From positions 620,001 through 684,000 of the forward strand of contig NZ_CP018092.1 in the NCBI RefSeq assembly GCF_002754935.1: a stretch of 64,000 bases of DNA. The letters are read 5' to 3'. A program made the translations under genes and the position numbers. The notes under the pieces were generated by a model. It was given only the letters and a program-made list of their open reading frames with translations, was not told where the DNA came from and made no database searches. The DNA comes from Thermostichus lividus PCC 6715 (GTDB lineage Bacteria; Cyanobacteriota; Cyanobacteriia; Thermosynechococcales; Thermosynechococcaceae). This document shows, piece after piece, positions 17,963 to 28,440 of this stretch; positions within the stretch are counted from its first letter, which is position 1; the number at the start of each line of letters is the position of its first letter.

Positions 17963-19375
17963 ATGACATCACCGATGGCCTCATCTCGTCCACCGCTGTC
18001 GTTGGCAACGAAGCTGGCCTTTGGGGCAGGCGATCTGGGAGCTGCCATTACCGCCAACTTGCAAGTGTTTTTTTTGATGGTCTTTCTCACCAATGTGGCG
18101 GGGTTAAGTGCAGGCTTAGCAGGCAGTGTCTTGATGATTGGCAAAATTTGGGATGCTGTGAATGACCCAATTATCGGCTTCCTCAGCGATCGCACCCAAT
18201 CGGCCAAATGGGGTCGCCGTCATGCCTGGATGGTCTATAGCGCCATTCCGTTTGGCATTATCTTCTTCTTGAACTGGTGGGTGCCCAGTGACCATCAGTG
18301 GGTGCTCTTTGGCTACTACGTCCTGATGGGGATCCTATTCAATACTGTCTATACAGCGGTGAACCTCCCCTATACCGCCCTCACCCCCGAACTCACCACA
18401 GACTACAACGAGCGTACAAGTCTCAATAGTTTTCGCTTTGCCTTTTCCATTGGCGGCAGCATTGGTTCGCTGATTTTGGCTCAAGTAATCTTTCAAGCGG
18501 TGGAAAATCAACAAACTCAATACTTGCTACTCGGCGGAATTGCGGCTGTTCTATCGGTGTTGCCGATCTACTGGTGCGTGTGGGGAACCCGAGCGCGAGT
18601 ACAGCAGTTCAACAAAACGACCCCGACTCAGGCCGGATCAACCTTGCCCTTAACGGCACAATTGCGCCTTGTCTTTAGTAATCGCCCCTTTTTATTTGTG
18701 ATGGGTATTTATCTGTGCTCATGGTTGGCCGTTCAGATCACCGCATCATTAATTCCCTTTTTTGTTGGGGATTGGCTGAAGCTCACTCCAGCAGACTACA
18801 CCCAAGTTGCCCTTGTGGTGCAGGCTACAGCCATGGTGATGCTTTTTGTCTGGAGTGCGGTGAGCCGTCGCGTGGGCAAAAAGGCGGTCTATTACATGGG
18901 GATGACACTATGGATCATTGCCCAAGCAGGACTATTTCTCCTACAACCCGGACAGTCCCTGCTGCTTTATACCTTTGCGATCTTGGCGGGGTTTGGGGTT
19001 TCTACTGCCTATTTAGTGCCATGGTCGATGATTCCTGATGTGATTGATTTGGATGAACTCAATAGTGGTCAGCGCCGCGAAGGGGTGTTCTATGCCTTCA
19101 TGGTGTTACTGCAAAAAATTGGTCTGGCCTTGGGGCTGTTTGTGGTGGGTCAAGCCTTGGAGTGGGCCGGCTATATTTCTTCGGTGGCAGGGCAGCCCCC
19201 GCCGGTTCAGCCTGACTCTGCCTTGCTGGCCATTCGGCTTGCCATTGGCCCTGTGCCGACCTTGTGCCTGATAGGGGGGATAGTGCTAGCCTATTTTTAC
19301 CCCATTACGCAGTCGGTTCACCAAGAGATCTTGTTAAAATTGCATGCACGGCACCAAGGGGATACAGCATCGTGA
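17963..19375 (+). CDS. MFS/GPH-type symporter
   Basis: 470 residues with about 12 membrane helices. The N-terminal segment (LAFGAGDLGAAI ... GLAGSVLMIGKIWDAVNDPIIGFLSDRTQSAKWGRRHAWMVYSAIPFG) is diagnostic of glycoside-pentoside-hexuronide:cation symporters (MelB-like). Substrate cannot be read from sequence: a sugar or another organic solute carried with Na+ or H+. Its stop overlaps folP's GTG start (GTGA), suggesting co-translation. It starts 24 bases after sqdX. Confidence 0.85.
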   Translation: MTSPMASSRPPLSLATKLAFGAGDLGAAITANLQVFFLMVFLTNVAGLSAGLAGSVLMIGKIWDAVNDPIIGFLSDRTQSAKWGRRHAWMVYSAIPFGIIFFLNWWVPSDHQWVLFGYYVLMGILFNTVYTAVNLPYTALTPELTTDYNERTSLNSFRFAFSIGGSIGSLILAQVIFQAVENQQTQYLLLGGIAAVLSVLPIYWCVWGTRARVQQFNKTTPTQAGSTLPLTAQLRLVFSNRPFLFVMGIYLCSWLAVQITASLIPFFVGDWLKLTPADYTQVALVVQATAMVMLFVWSAVSRRVGKKAVYYMGMTLWIIAQAGLFLLQPGQSLLLYTFAILAGFGVSTAYLVPWSMIPDVIDLDELNSGQRREGVFYAFMVLLQKIGLALGLFVVGQALEWAGYISSVAGQPPPVQPDSALLAIRLAIGPVPTLCLIGGIVLAYFYPITQSVHQEILLKLHARHQGDTAS

Positions 19376-20232
19376 CCGGCTGGTACGTGGGCGATCGCGC
19401 CCTCATTTGGGGACAACGCACCTACGTGATGGGGATTTTGAATATCACCCCGGATAGTTTTAGTGATGGCGGTGATTTTTTTAACCCCGCCAGTGCCATT
19501 GCCCATGCCTTAGACATGGCGGCAGCCGGGGCTGATGTCATTGATGTGGGGGGCGAGTCCACCCGTCCGGGCGCTAGCGCTATTCCCCTCAGTGCGGAAT
19601 TGGCACGGGTACTACCGGTCATTGAGGGAATTCGTCAGCAGTCAACGATTCCTATCTCCATTGATACGACCCGCGCCGACGTTGCCCGTGCAGCGGTTGC
19701 TGCGGGAGCCAATATTGTCAACGATGTATCCGGCGGCCAAGCAGATGCGGCGATGTTTGCCACCGTTGCCCAATTGGGGGTGCCCTATATTCTCATGCAT
19801 CGGCGGGGTACCCCAGCCACCATGCAACAGTTGACGGACTATGATGATCTGATCGCAGATTTGCTGACCTATTTTCAGGAGCAAACCCACACAGCGATCG
19901 CCCACGGTATCGATCCCTCACAGATCATGCTCGATCCGGGGATTGGTTTTGCCAAAACCACACCACAAAATCTGCTGCTGCTGAAAGAACTGTCCCGGTT
20001 CAAGTCCCTTGGCTACCCGCTGCTCATAGGCCCATCGCGTAAACGCTTCATCGGCGATATTCTTAACCAACCCGACCCCAAAGCACGGGTCTGGGGAACA
20101 GCGGCGGTGTGCTGCCATGCCATTGCCCAAGGAGTCGAAATGGTGCGGGTTCACGATGTTGCCGCCATCGTACCGGTGTGCCGCATGGCAGATGCGCTGC
20201 AAGGCAGGGATGCCAGAATTAGCCACAACTAG
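19372..20232 (+). CDS. folP: Dihydropteroate synthase FolP
   Basis: 286-residue TIM barrel joining p-aminobenzoate to dihydropterin pyrophosphate in folate synthesis. Signatures: GILNITPDSFSDGG (pterin/phosphate loop), GGESTRPGA, ISIDTTRADVARAA, NDVSGG, LDPGIGFAK and GPSRKRFIG. GTG 19372 overlaps the stop of the symporter gene. The longer in-frame start at 19264 lies inside that gene and is unlikely. Confidence 0.95.
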   Translation: MTGWYVGDRALIWGQRTYVMGILNITPDSFSDGGDFFNPASAIAHALDMAAAGADVIDVGGESTRPGASAIPLSAELARVLPVIEGIRQQSTIPISIDTTRADVARAAVAAGANIVNDVSGGQADAAMFATVAQLGVPYILMHRRGTPATMQQLTDYDDLIADLLTYFQEQTHTAIAHGIDPSQIMLDPGIGFAKTTPQNLLLLKELSRFKSLGYPLLIGPSRKRFIGDILNQPDPKARVWGTAAVCCHAIAQGVEMVRVHDVAAIVPVCRMADALQGRDARISHN

Positions 20233-20317
20233 CTACAACTAGGTTCAGCACGAGGAGGGTGTATAGCTGTGCACATCCGCAGGATACTCTCTTGAAGCTC
20301 TGTGAAGGTGTGCATCA

Positions 20318-20662
20318 ATGTCCCAACTATCCCTCATGACGGCTGACCCGGAAAGCCACCATCGTACCTTTGCCCAACTCCTGATTGAGTTGGGTATTCA
20401 CCTTAGCGTGGAGCACGTGGAGCGCCTAGAACGCCAGTTTCGAGTCTATTTAGCGTGCCAAGGCTACAACTTAACCAAGGTGCCGCTCTGTACTGTGACT
20501 CGCCGCTGGGATAGTCGTGGCCGTCTTGTGGAAGAGCACGTCAACAGTGACTCCCTCGCAGTTAGTCAAGCCTTTGAGCGAGCCTGCCAGTGCGCTGCTG
20601 TGCCCTTAACACTGCTGGATGCCATGACCCAGCGATTTATAGTAGTGATGTGGGCGGGCTAA
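20318..20662 (+). CDS. Conserved-looking cyanobacterial protein, unknown function
   Basis: 114 residues, no signal peptide or membrane helix. A charged helical region (AQLLIELGIHLSVEHVERLERQFRVYLACQGYNLTKVPLCTV) is followed by TRRWDSRGRLVEEHVNSDSLAVSQAFERAC. Four cysteines. I do not recognise a domain. Downstream are IS605-type hairpins. Confidence 0.6.
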   Translation: MSQLSLMTADPESHHRTFAQLLIELGIHLSVEHVERLERQFRVYLACQGYNLTKVPLCTVTRRWDSRGRLVEEHVNSDSLAVSQAFERACQCAAVPLTLLDAMTQRFIVVMWAG

Positions 20663-20664
20663 AA

Positions 20665-21080
20665 CCCCTCCGCTTTAGCGAGGGGATACAGCCAACTCAG
20701 GGGGCTTTAGCCCTCTCTATGCGTTAAACTAGAGACGTGGAAAGTAGGCGTATCAACTACGCGAAGAAACATCCTAGTACGGAGAGATCCCGGCAAGTAA
20801 GTCACTACCGCTTTGGCGGCAAGCCTAAACCACTGCAAGCAATGGCAGGATGTTGAGCGTATCGAATTGGCTAGTGTTGAAAAGCGCGAAACCACAAACC
20901 GAAACATAAACGTAGTCCCAATAGCAGGAATGCTTGAGGTGAGTAGGGGGTCTTTGACTGCTCCCACCCGCATTAAGTTGTGGGTGACAGCTCAAGGGAA
21001 AAGCGAAGCAACGCGGCTTCAGCCCGTTGCGTAGCATCCTTTGGGAATCTCCTCTCTTTCAAGGAGGAGAGAAGTCAAGA
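20665..21080. repeat. IS605-type relic with end hairpins
   Basis: Starts with the hairpins CCCCTCCGC-TTTA-GCGAGGGG (20667-20686) and AGGGGGCTTTAGCCCTCT (about 20699-20717). It ends with GGGAATCTCCTCTCTTTCAAGGAGGAGAG (about 21043-21072), a right-end-like palindrome. The stretch between has only broken frames. It may be the 3' scaffold (omega-RNA-like) part of a lost tnpB element. The 569-base gap upstream of dxs otherwise holds only its leader. Confidence 0.4.
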
Positions 21081-21231
21081 TGAGCTATTTCGCGATTATT
21101 GCGGATTTTCACCTCGCTTAGGGACACAATAGGAGAAGGGGGTCGGAGGACTTTGCTAGAATCAGTCAGAAGGTCGTTCCCCCTTCAGCGGCAAACTATC
21201 CAAGTCGATACTTCAACGAGGCCGGGTTTCT

Positions 21232-23142
21232 ATGCATTTGAGTGAGCTCACCCATCCTAACCAGTTGCACGGGTTATCCATTGCTCAGTTGAGTCAAATT
21301 GCAGCACAGATCCGCGATAAGCATCTGGAAACGGTGGCGGCAACGGGAGGGCATCTGGGGCCGGGCTTAGGTGTGGTGGAGTTGACCCTAGCTCTGTACC
21401 AAACCCTTGATCTAGAGCAAGATCGGGTGATTTGGGATGTTGGCCACCAAGCCTATCCCCACAAAATGTTGACGGGTCGCTATAACAACTTTCATACGCT
21501 GCGCCAAAAGGGTGGGATTGCGGGCTACTTAAATCTACGGGAGAGTCCCTTTGACCATTTTGGCGCCGGCCATGCCTCGACGAGTATCTCAGCAGCATTG
21601 GGGATGGCGATCGCCCGAGACCTTAAGGGAGAGCACTTTAAGGTGGTGGCCATCATTGGCGATGGGGCTTTGACGGGTGGCATGGCGCTAGAAGCCATTA
21701 ACCATGCCGGGCACCTTCCAGACACCAACCTCATGGTGGTTCTTAACGACAACGAAATGTCGATTTCTCCCAACGTGGGGGCCATTCCCCGCTACTTAAA
21801 CAAGATTCGCCTGTCCCCCCAAGTCCAATTCATTGCCGATAACCTTGAGGAACAATTTAAGCACATTCCCTTTCTTGGGGAAAACCTCACCCCGGAAATG
21901 CACCGCATTAAGGAAGGTATGAAACGGTTAGCCGTACCCAAGGTTGGAGCGGTGTTTGAAGAACTGGGCTTTACCTACGTCGGGCCAGTGGATGGCCATA
22001 ACCTCGAAGAGTTGATTGCCACCTTCCAGCACGCCCACACCATTAGCGGGCCGGTCTTGGTTCATGTGGCAACGATTAAAGGCAAAGGCTATGCGATCGC
22101 CGAAAACGATCAAGTGGGCTACCATGCCCAAAACCCCTTTGATTTGGTGACCGGCAAAGCCAAACCCTCCAGCAAGCCCAAGCCCCCCAGCTACTCGAAG
22201 GTTTTTGGTGAAACCCTCACTAAATTGGCCGAAAATGACCCGCGCATTATTGGTATTACTGCTGCCATGGCCACAGGCACCGGTCTAGATATTTTGCAAA
22301 AGCGGCTGCCGAAACAATACATTGACGTTGGCATTGCTGAGCAGCACGCGGTCACAATGGCTGCTGGCCTCGCCACCCAAGGAATGCGCCCTGTAGCCAC
22401 AATTTACTCCACATTTTTACAACGTGCCTACGACCAAATTGTTCACGATGTCTGCATCCAGAGCCTGCCGGTCTTTTTCTGCATGGATCGCGCCGGTATT
22501 GTGGGGGCTGATGGGCCGACTCACCAAGGAATGTACGACATTGCCTACCTCCGCTGCCTGCCCAATATGGTGCTAATGGCTCCCAAAGATGAAGCTGAAC
22601 TCCAACAAATGCTGGTGACCGGCATTAATTACACCGCTGGCCCCATTGCCCTGCGTTATCCGCGGGGAAATGGCCACGGTGTTGCCCTGATGGAGGAAGG
22701 CTGGGAGCCGTTGCCCATCGGCAAAGGGGAACTCCTGCGCCAAGGGGAGGATCTGGTGCTGGTTGCCTACGGTTCCATGGTCTATCCAGCCCTGCAGGTC
22801 GCGGAAATCCTCAAAGAACATGGTATGCGTGCCGCGGTAATCAATGCACGCTTTGCCAAACCGCTCGACACAGAGTTAATTATTCCTTTAGCCAAACAAA
22901 CGGGTCGAGTGGTTACCCTCGAAGAAGGTTGCCTGATGGGAGGATTTGGTTCAGCGGTTTTAGAAGCATTGCAGGACGCAGACGTTCTTGTACCTGTGCT
23001 GCGTTTAGGCGTTCCAGATATTTTGGTGGAGCACGCCACACCAGATGAGTCTAAAGCGGATCTTGGCCTAACGCCGCCCCAGATGGCAGAGACTATTATG
23101 GCTAAATTTGCTGTGCCTCAACCTACGGTAGCCGTTGGCTAA
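21232..23142 (+). CDS. dxs: 1-Deoxy-D-xylulose-5-phosphate synthase
   Basis: 636-residue thiamine-diphosphate enzyme condensing pyruvate and glyceraldehyde 3-phosphate, the entry step of the MEP isoprenoid pathway that feeds carotenoids and the phytyl chain. TPP/Mg2+ site: [18 protein letters not shown] and [14 protein letters not shown]. Transketolase-like Hxx[15 protein letters not shown]. The catalytic Glu is in [13 protein letters not shown], and the C-terminal domain has [12 protein letters not shown]. Full family length. crtE, a later pathway gene, is 25 kb away. Confidence 0.97.
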   Translation: MHLSELTHPNQLHGLSIAQLSQIAAQIRDKHLETVAATGGHLGPGLGVVELTLALYQTLDLEQDRVIWDVGHQAYPHKMLTGRYNNFHTLRQKGGIAGYLNLRESPFDHFGAGHASTSISAALGMAIARDLKGEHFKVVAIIGDGALTGGMALEAINHAGHLPDTNLMVVLNDNEMSISPNVGAIPRYLNKIRLSPQVQFIADNLEEQFKHIPFLGENLTPEMHRIKEGMKRLAVPKVGAVFEELGFTYVGPVDGHNLEELIATFQHAHTISGPVLVHVATIKGKGYAIAENDQVGYHAQNPFDLVTGKAKPSSKPKPPSYSKVFGETLTKLAENDPRIIGITAAMATGTGLDILQKRLPKQYIDVGIAEQHAVTMAAGLATQGMRPVATIYSTFLQRAYDQIVHDVCIQSLPVFFCMDRAGIVGADGPTHQGMYDIAYLRCLPNMVLMAPKDEAELQQMLVTGINYTAGPIALRYPRGNGHGVALMEEGWEPLPIGKGELLRQGEDLVLVAYGSMVYPALQVAEILKEHGMRAAVINARFAKPLDTELIIPLAKQTGRVVTLEEGCLMGGFGSAVLEALQDADVLVPVLRLGVPDILVEHATPDESKADLGLTPPQMAETIMAKFAVPQPTVAVG

Positions 23143-23203
23143 GTTCGCTCAATTGCACCGTCGAACAGCGACGACGCAGGGTAATCTTTGTGTTTGCAGG
23201 GCG

Positions 23204-23437
23204 CTAGGCTGCTGACAGCCATTCCCTAGCAGCGCGATCGCCGCTCAAATAGGCGCCATGCACTGTGGCCGGATAGCGATCGTGGGTGGCTTCGCCAGCA
23301 AACAATAGCCGCCCCTCAATGGGTTGGGCAAGGGTGCGGTAGTCTTGGGGGCTGGCTAAGGGAGGAATAAACGAGTAGGCACCGTAGCTAAACGGATCTT
23401 GCCCCCAGCGGGTAATAGCAAATTTTAAGGCATACAA
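23204..23437 (-). pseudogene. Flavin amine oxidase, C-terminal fragment
   Basis: 77 residues matching only the last part of flavin-containing amine oxidases: GQDPFSYGAYSFIPP, then the FAD-contacting LLFAGEATHDRYPATVHGAYLSGDRAAREWL. The other roughly 350 residues, including the N-terminal Rossmann motif, are absent. Upstream sequence on this strand is the start of an unrelated plus-strand frame. Non-functional remnant. Confidence 0.75.
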
Positions 23438-23512
23438 AAATTGACTAGAATCACTTCGATACCAGTAATTTTGTCATATTTGCTCCAACCCCTCATTCAA
23501 CCTAGGTCAACA

Positions 23513-23786
23513 GTGAAACGACGGCAAATCAACCGTTTTCTCCTCTGGGGGGGCACCGGACTGGCAGCTGGCTTGACACTGCGGCAATGGAGTGATGCCC
23601 AAGCTGTTATCCCCGACGACAGCGAGTTTGCAAGCCTGACAATGCCTGCTAAACCAGAAACGGAACTCCTGATTCCGGTGTTTCTTGGGAATGATCAATG
23701 ATGCCCATAACCTACGGGGCGATCGCCCCCGCCTGTTTGCTACCTTGGCGCTGGATGGCTACCTGTATTGCTTGGCAGGGGCTTAG
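23513..23786 (+). CDS. Tat-type signal protein, unknown (frameshifted)
   Basis: GTG start gives [21 protein letters not shown], a Tat-like signal peptide with an RRQ motif, hydrophobic stretch and AQA cleavage site. As read it ends at 23701. Dropping one G from GGG at 23687-23689 continues as [32 protein letters not shown] to a stop at 23784, 90 residues in all. I do not recognise the mature part. It overlaps the 3' end of ppc by four bases, tail to tail. It may be a shortened gene, as its neighbour is also a remnant. Confidence 0.45.
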
Positions 23787-26700
23787 CCCGTATTGCGCAT
23801 CCCAGCGGCTACACCATTGATGGTCAGCAATGCCCCCCGCAGCAGTTCCCCCCGACCATAGCGGGAGCGCAAAATTGCCCCGGAGGTGGTTTGGCTGTTG
23901 TGCTGGCGCAGGCGTTTTAGTAGCGACACCTGTAAGAACCCCAACGGCACAATGGTGCGATTGCGTAACTGCACAGAGCGCTGCAAGGCTGGGTCGCCAT
24001 CTAGTAATCGCTCGTGCCCAGTAATTGTCAAAATCAGTTCACTAGTGAGTCGGTACTCCTCAGCAATTTGATCGTAAAGGCGGAAGAACGACTGGCGATT
24101 TGGGGGGGCACTCAGTTCTTGGACGTAGTAGCGGCCAATTTCTAGATCGACTTTGGCAAGGGTCATCTCCACCTTCGAGATCACCATCCGGAAAAAAGGC
24201 CACTTGTAGTAGAAATAGCGCAGCAACGAGAGGTGCTCAGCAGGTTTCTCGTCTAAAAACTCCTTGAGGGCAGTGCCAACCCCATACCAAGCAGGCAGCA
24301 AGAAGCGCGTTTGCGTCCAGCTAAATACCCATGGAATAGCCCGCAGACTCTCTAGGGTTTTTTTGCCCCCTCGGCGAGTTGGTCGCGAGCTAATTTGCAG
24401 TTGGCTAATTTCTTGGATCGGGGTCACTTCGTTAAAAAACTCAATGAACTCTGGCTGCTCGTAGATGAGATGGCGATAGCACTGGCGCGATCGCATGGCC
24501 AACTCCTCCATGATTTCATGCCATGGCTGAATTTCGTCAATGCTACTGCGGAGTAAGCTGGCTTGAATAACCGCTGTTGCGACCGTTTCTAGGTTAAAGA
24601 GCGCCAATTCCGGCAGGGAATACTTCGAGGCCAGCACTTCTCCCTGCTCGGTAATTTTAATGCGGCCATTAATCGTTTGTTCGGGTTGCGCCAAAATCGC
24701 TGCGTAGGCAGGTCCGCCGCCCCGTCCGACGGAGCCACCCCGTCCGTGGAAAATCCGCAGTTGAAATCCAAAGGCTTCGGCAATTTTTTGCAACCGCTGC
24801 TGTGCTTTATAAATTTCCCAATTACTACTTAAAAAGCCCGAATCCTTATTGCTGTCGGAATAGCCCAGCATGACTTCCTGTAGGAAGGGGGTGGTATGGC
24901 TGGCCAGATAATTGTGGCAGAAGGGCAAGGAAAACAACTGCGTCAAGACCGCTGGGGCGCGTCTTAAGTCCTCTACGGTTTCAAAGAGGGGAATCGCTTG
25001 TACCGTACTGGCACCCGTCACCGGATCAAACAGCCCTGCTTCCTTGGCAAAGAGCAGCACCTCTAGCAGATCGCTGACATCGTGGCTCATACTAATAATG
25101 TAGGTGTGGCACAAATCAGTACCAAATTCCTGTTGCAGTTGCCGCACCATACGAAAGGTTTCAATGATTTCATTGGTGCGATCGCTAAAGGGGAGTTCGC
25201 CCGGGATGAGGGGGCGGCGGGTCGATAGCTCACTCAGGAGCCAGCGGGTTCGCTCGGTTTCCGATAGCTCATTGTAGGGACAGGGCAGCACGCCTAAGTA
25301 GGCGGTGATTTCGTTGAGGGCATCGGCATGGCACGTGCTTTCTTGGCGAATGTCTAAGGCTGCCAAATTAAACCCAAACACCTCTACTTGGCAGATAAGG
25401 TCGTCCAGTTCCCGACAGGTCAGTCCCGTTTCTTTGAGGTTGCGTTGGATCAGGGTTAGCTCTGCTAAAAATTCATGGCCGTGGGCATAGTACTGACCAC
25501 TGTTGAGGGACTCGGCATCTGGGCGGCGAATGCAGTAGGTTTGGAGGTTACGGTTGCGATCGCGCGTGTTTTGCAGCCGTTTGAGGACATAGGTGAGTTT
25601 GAGACGGTAGGGTTCTTGGCGATAGCGCACCGCATACTGATCGTAAACACTGGGGAGTTGCCGTTGATCTTGTTCAAGGGAGTCTAGCAAGTCCGGTAGC
25701 ACATCACACCAGTGCAGTGACAGGCTAAGCAGGTTAATCAGCCGCTCAACAGATTTTAGGTACTCTTCCAGAACTAAGTTGCGCTGATAGCAAGCGGTTT
25801 GCCATGTGACTTCCGGTTTAACGGAGGGGTTACCGTCGCGATCGCCCCCGACCCACGAACCAAAACGGCAGAAGTTGTAGCGGGGGGGAGTGAGATAGGG
25901 AAAGCTCTCTTTGAGGGATTGCTGGAGGCGGCGATACAACTGGGGAATCGCTGCAAAAATCACCTCTTTGAAATAGTGAAGCGTATATTCCACTTCATCA
26001 AGCACTTCCGGCTTGAACTGGTGCAGCTCATCGGTGCGCCACCACAGGCGGATTTCCTCCATCAGTTGGGCGCGTAGGGTGTGAGCCGTCCAATCGGTGA
26101 GGTGGGGCGAGGCTCCCTCAACGGTATCCATTTGCTCCAGCAGCCGTGCCACCCGCCGCTGCTTATCACGGATGGTCTGGCGCACAATTTCCGTTGGATG
26201 CGCCGTGAAAACCAGCTTAATGTCAAGCTGATCCAGTAGTTTTTGAATATACTTAGGGGGCACATTCAGGGTGCGCAGGCGAGGAAACAGCCATGAAAAG
26301 GAGCCGTGCTGCTGCGTGGCGGGGGTAGCTTCGTACAAACTATGCTCTAGGCGCTCGCTTGGCCCGCTGCGAACATCCGTCGCATTGGCCGCATTATGGG
26401 CTAAGGGAAAGCCCTCGCCACTCACGCCGGAGATGGGTTCACTCATGACGCTGCGCCGCCGCAACCCCTCTTGCAGCACTCGCTCACGGTTGTACTGCTG
26501 TTCGTAATGCTGCTCAAGAATATTGATGATTTGAAAGTAAAGGTTAAAGGCACGCGCTGCACGGATGGATTGGCTCAGTTCCAATGACTCAATCACTTTG
26601 AGTAATTCGCCTTCCGGTGGATGCAGAGCATGGCCTTCTGGCGATGACAAGGCACCCAAGCGCCGCAACAGATCCACAAGCTCTTGCCCCGATTCGGCAG

Positions 26701-26818
26701 CAAGGACATCCACCAAGACCTCTTCAACTAGCCGCAAGCGATCGCGTAACGTTTGTGCTGCTAAACTTTCACTTTCTACGGAGCGATCGCGATTGGTTAC
26801 ATCGAGGACTGATGCCAT
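23783..26818 (-). CDS. ppc: Phosphoenolpyruvate carboxylase
   Basis: 1011 residues, the same length as Thermosynechococcus PEPC. Catalytic motifs: [15 protein letters not shown] (essential His), [36 protein letters not shown] and C-terminal MRNTG. Carboxylates PEP to oxaloacetate to feed the partial TCA cycle and aspartate synthesis. The N-terminal serine-phosphorylation motif of plant enzymes is absent, as is usual in bacteria. ATG 26818 ([11 protein letters not shown]) is preferred to the in-frame 26836 start. Confidence 0.97.
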   Translation of the reverse strand: MASVLDVTNRDRSVESESLAAQTLRDRLRLVEEVLVDVLAAESGQELVDLLRRLGALSSPEGHALHPPEGELLKVIESLELSQSIRAARAFNLYFQIINILEQHYEQQYNRERVLQEGLRRRSVMSEPISGVSGEGFPLAHNAANATDVRSGPSERLEHSLYEATPATQQHGSFSWLFPRLRTLNVPPKYIQKLLDQLDIKLVFTAHPTEIVRQTIRDKQRRVARLLEQMDTVEGASPHLTDWTAHTLRAQLMEEIRLWWRTDELHQFKPEVLDEVEYTLHYFKEVIFAAIPQLYRRLQQSLKESFPYLTPPRYNFCRFGSWVGGDRDGNPSVKPEVTWQTACYQRNLVLEEYLKSVERLINLLSLSLHWCDVLPDLLDSLEQDQRQLPSVYDQYAVRYRQEPYRLKLTYVLKRLQNTRDRNRNLQTYCIRRPDAESLNSGQYYAHGHEFLAELTLIQRNLKETGLTCRELDDLICQVEVFGFNLAALDIRQESTCHADALNEITAYLGVLPCPYNELSETERTRWLLSELSTRRPLIPGELPFSDRTNEIIETFRMVRQLQQEFGTDLCHTYIISMSHDVSDLLEVLLFAKEAGLFDPVTGASTVQAIPLFETVEDLRRAPAVLTQLFSLPFCHNYLASHTTPFLQEVMLGYSDSNKDSGFLSSNWEIYKAQQRLQKIAEAFGFQLRIFHGRGGSVGRGGGPAYAAILAQPEQTINGRIKITEQGEVLASKYSLPELALFNLETVATAVIQASLLRSSIDEIQPWHEIMEELAMRSRQCYRHLIYEQPEFIEFFNEVTPIQEISQLQISSRPTRRGGKKTLESLRAIPWVFSWTQTRFLLPAWYGVGTALKEFLDEKPAEHLSLLRYFYYKWPFFRMVISKVEMTLAKVDLEIGRYYVQELSAPPNRQSFFRLYDQIAEEYRLTSELILTITGHERLLDGDPALQRSVQLRNRTIVPLGFLQVSLLKRLRQHNSQTTSGAILRSRYGRGELLRGALLTINGVAAGMRNTG

Positions 26819-26918
26819 AATTACCCCAGTCAGCAAACATAATACTCCCTACTTTAACCAATACTGGGGGCAAGGGGCTACAGCAACTAGCCTCCCCAGA
26901 CTTAACGTTTCGTTAATA

Positions 26919-28394
26919 TCAATTGGTGGTAACAATTATTTCACTGCGCTGGAGGCGATCGCTAGCACCATAGTTCACCCATGTAATGCTTTGCAGCCGC
27001 CCTAGCCAACCAGCCGTTAGACCATTCAGGTAGGCCAACAGGGGCACCCGCTCCGCTAGGTAAGGGTAGAGATCTGACCATTGGGCATAGGCTAGGCCAA
27101 CAATAGCACGCCGTTGACGGGTCAGTTCGTCGCTCAGCCATGGTGCCCGTTGCTTGGCAGGCATCAGGTAGGGGAGTGCCGAAGCAAGGGTTAGGGTGTC
27201 GTTGTCTTGCTGATAGACCGCTGCTACCTCTGCGGCTAAACCTTCGCTGGTGTCGGCGGCAAGGGCAAGCTTGACCCATGCAGTCACTGCTTGCTTATCC
27301 AGCACTAGGCGATTCACGTCATAGCCAGCGGAGCGCGCTTGCTCATCCAGTTTTTTCAATAGTGTGGGGGTTTCGGGGGTTTGGCGGGTTTGCCACCACC
27401 ATTGCCAACCCGCTGGTTGCCGCCACAGTGCAAGGGTGTAGCGATCTGTGGCCAAGGGGAAAATTATCTCTTCTAGATCTACCCCCAGCGTGAAATCCCG
27501 CAGCAGTTCAGGGACAATAGGGGTACCCCTAGGGGTCGTGGCCACGCTGAATGTCTCTAGGTTGGCCAGCAGGTCACGGTAGGTGGTGGGCAACTGCCGT
27601 CCGGCTAAGACCAATGTGGGGCGATCGCCAAGGGCGCGCAGGTCATCCAAGGGCAATGGTACGGAAGCTACCGCCGGTGCAGCAGTGGCATGGAGAGCAA
27701 TTTCTAGGTGAATCTCATTATTGTGGCTACGAACCCCCACTAGGAGGCGATCGTAGGCTGGGGCAAACTGGTTCTCTGGGGTGAAGGGGTGCAGGTTGGC
27801 ATAGAAAAGGAGGCTGTCTTGATCATTAAATTGCGCCAGTGCCTCTTGATAAAAGGCTACCCCCCCAAGGTTGGCATCCTTCGCCCTACGGCTGCCCAAG
27901 CTAGCGAGGATCGCGGCGGGATCGGTGGCCACTAACAGGCGATCGCCCAAGGTTGCTGTGGCGACCCGCTCGCCCACCTGCACCGGAACCCCTTGGTAGG
28001 TCTGGGTATCAAACGCATGATCTTGCCAATACTGGTTCAAGAAGGCAGTGGCAGCGTCTGGTCGCTTCAAGTGCCAAATCCATAGCAACCGTGGCGCATC
28101 ACACTGAGTTGCACAGGGCAACTGTACCAGTACTCCCTCGTCCTGTGCCCACGTTGCCATATCAGACCACTGCCAGCCCCACGTAGCTAATTGGGGCGTG
28201 AGTGCCGTGTCCCACAGCCTGCGCAGTGGCTCGACGGTCGGACGCTTATGGAACCTGAGGGCGCTCAGGGCGTAGCGCGGCACAAGTACCATATCATCCA
28301 CAACTGCCGCCTGGGCTGGCTCACAAACCAGCATGAACCAGCACAGACTAACGAGCAAAACAATGAACCAGTTGGATCGATGGCGCGATTGCAT
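26919..28394 (-). CDS. DUF3352 secreted protein
   Basis: 491 residues. Signal peptide (hydrophobic core WFIVLLVSLCWFMLV, cleavage after AQA), then a long mature domain in the style of cyanobacterial DUF3352 proteins: DDMVLVPRYALSALRF near the start, a central LLFYANL segment, then PLDDLRALGDRPTLVLAGRQLP. Probably periplasmic or lumenal. Function unknown. ATG 28394 (MQSRHRSNW) gives a compact signal peptide. The frame is also open from 28418. It follows prk on the same strand by 46 bases. Confidence 0.75.
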   Translation of the reverse strand: MQSRHRSNWFIVLLVSLCWFMLVCEPAQAAVVDDMVLVPRYALSALRFHKRPTVEPLRRLWDTALTPQLATWGWQWSDMATWAQDEGVLVQLPCATQCDAPRLLWIWHLKRPDAATAFLNQYWQDHAFDTQTYQGVPVQVGERVATATLGDRLLVATDPAAILASLGSRRAKDANLGGVAFYQEALAQFNDQDSLLFYANLHPFTPENQFAPAYDRLLVGVRSHNNEIHLEIALHATAAPAVASVPLPLDDLRALGDRPTLVLAGRQLPTTYRDLLANLETFSVATTPRGTPIVPELLRDFTLGVDLEEIIFPLATDRYTLALWRQPAGWQWWWQTRQTPETPTLLKKLDEQARSAGYDVNRLVLDKQAVTAWVKLALAADTSEGLAAEVAAVYQQDNDTLTLASALPYLMPAKQRAPWLSDELTRQRRAIVGLAYAQWSDLYPYLAERVPLLAYLNGLTAGWLGRLQSITWVNYGASDRLQRSEIIVTTN

Positions 28395-28440
28395 GGGTGC
28401 TCCTCGTGATGACCCCAAGGGGCGATCGCCAGCACATGGG

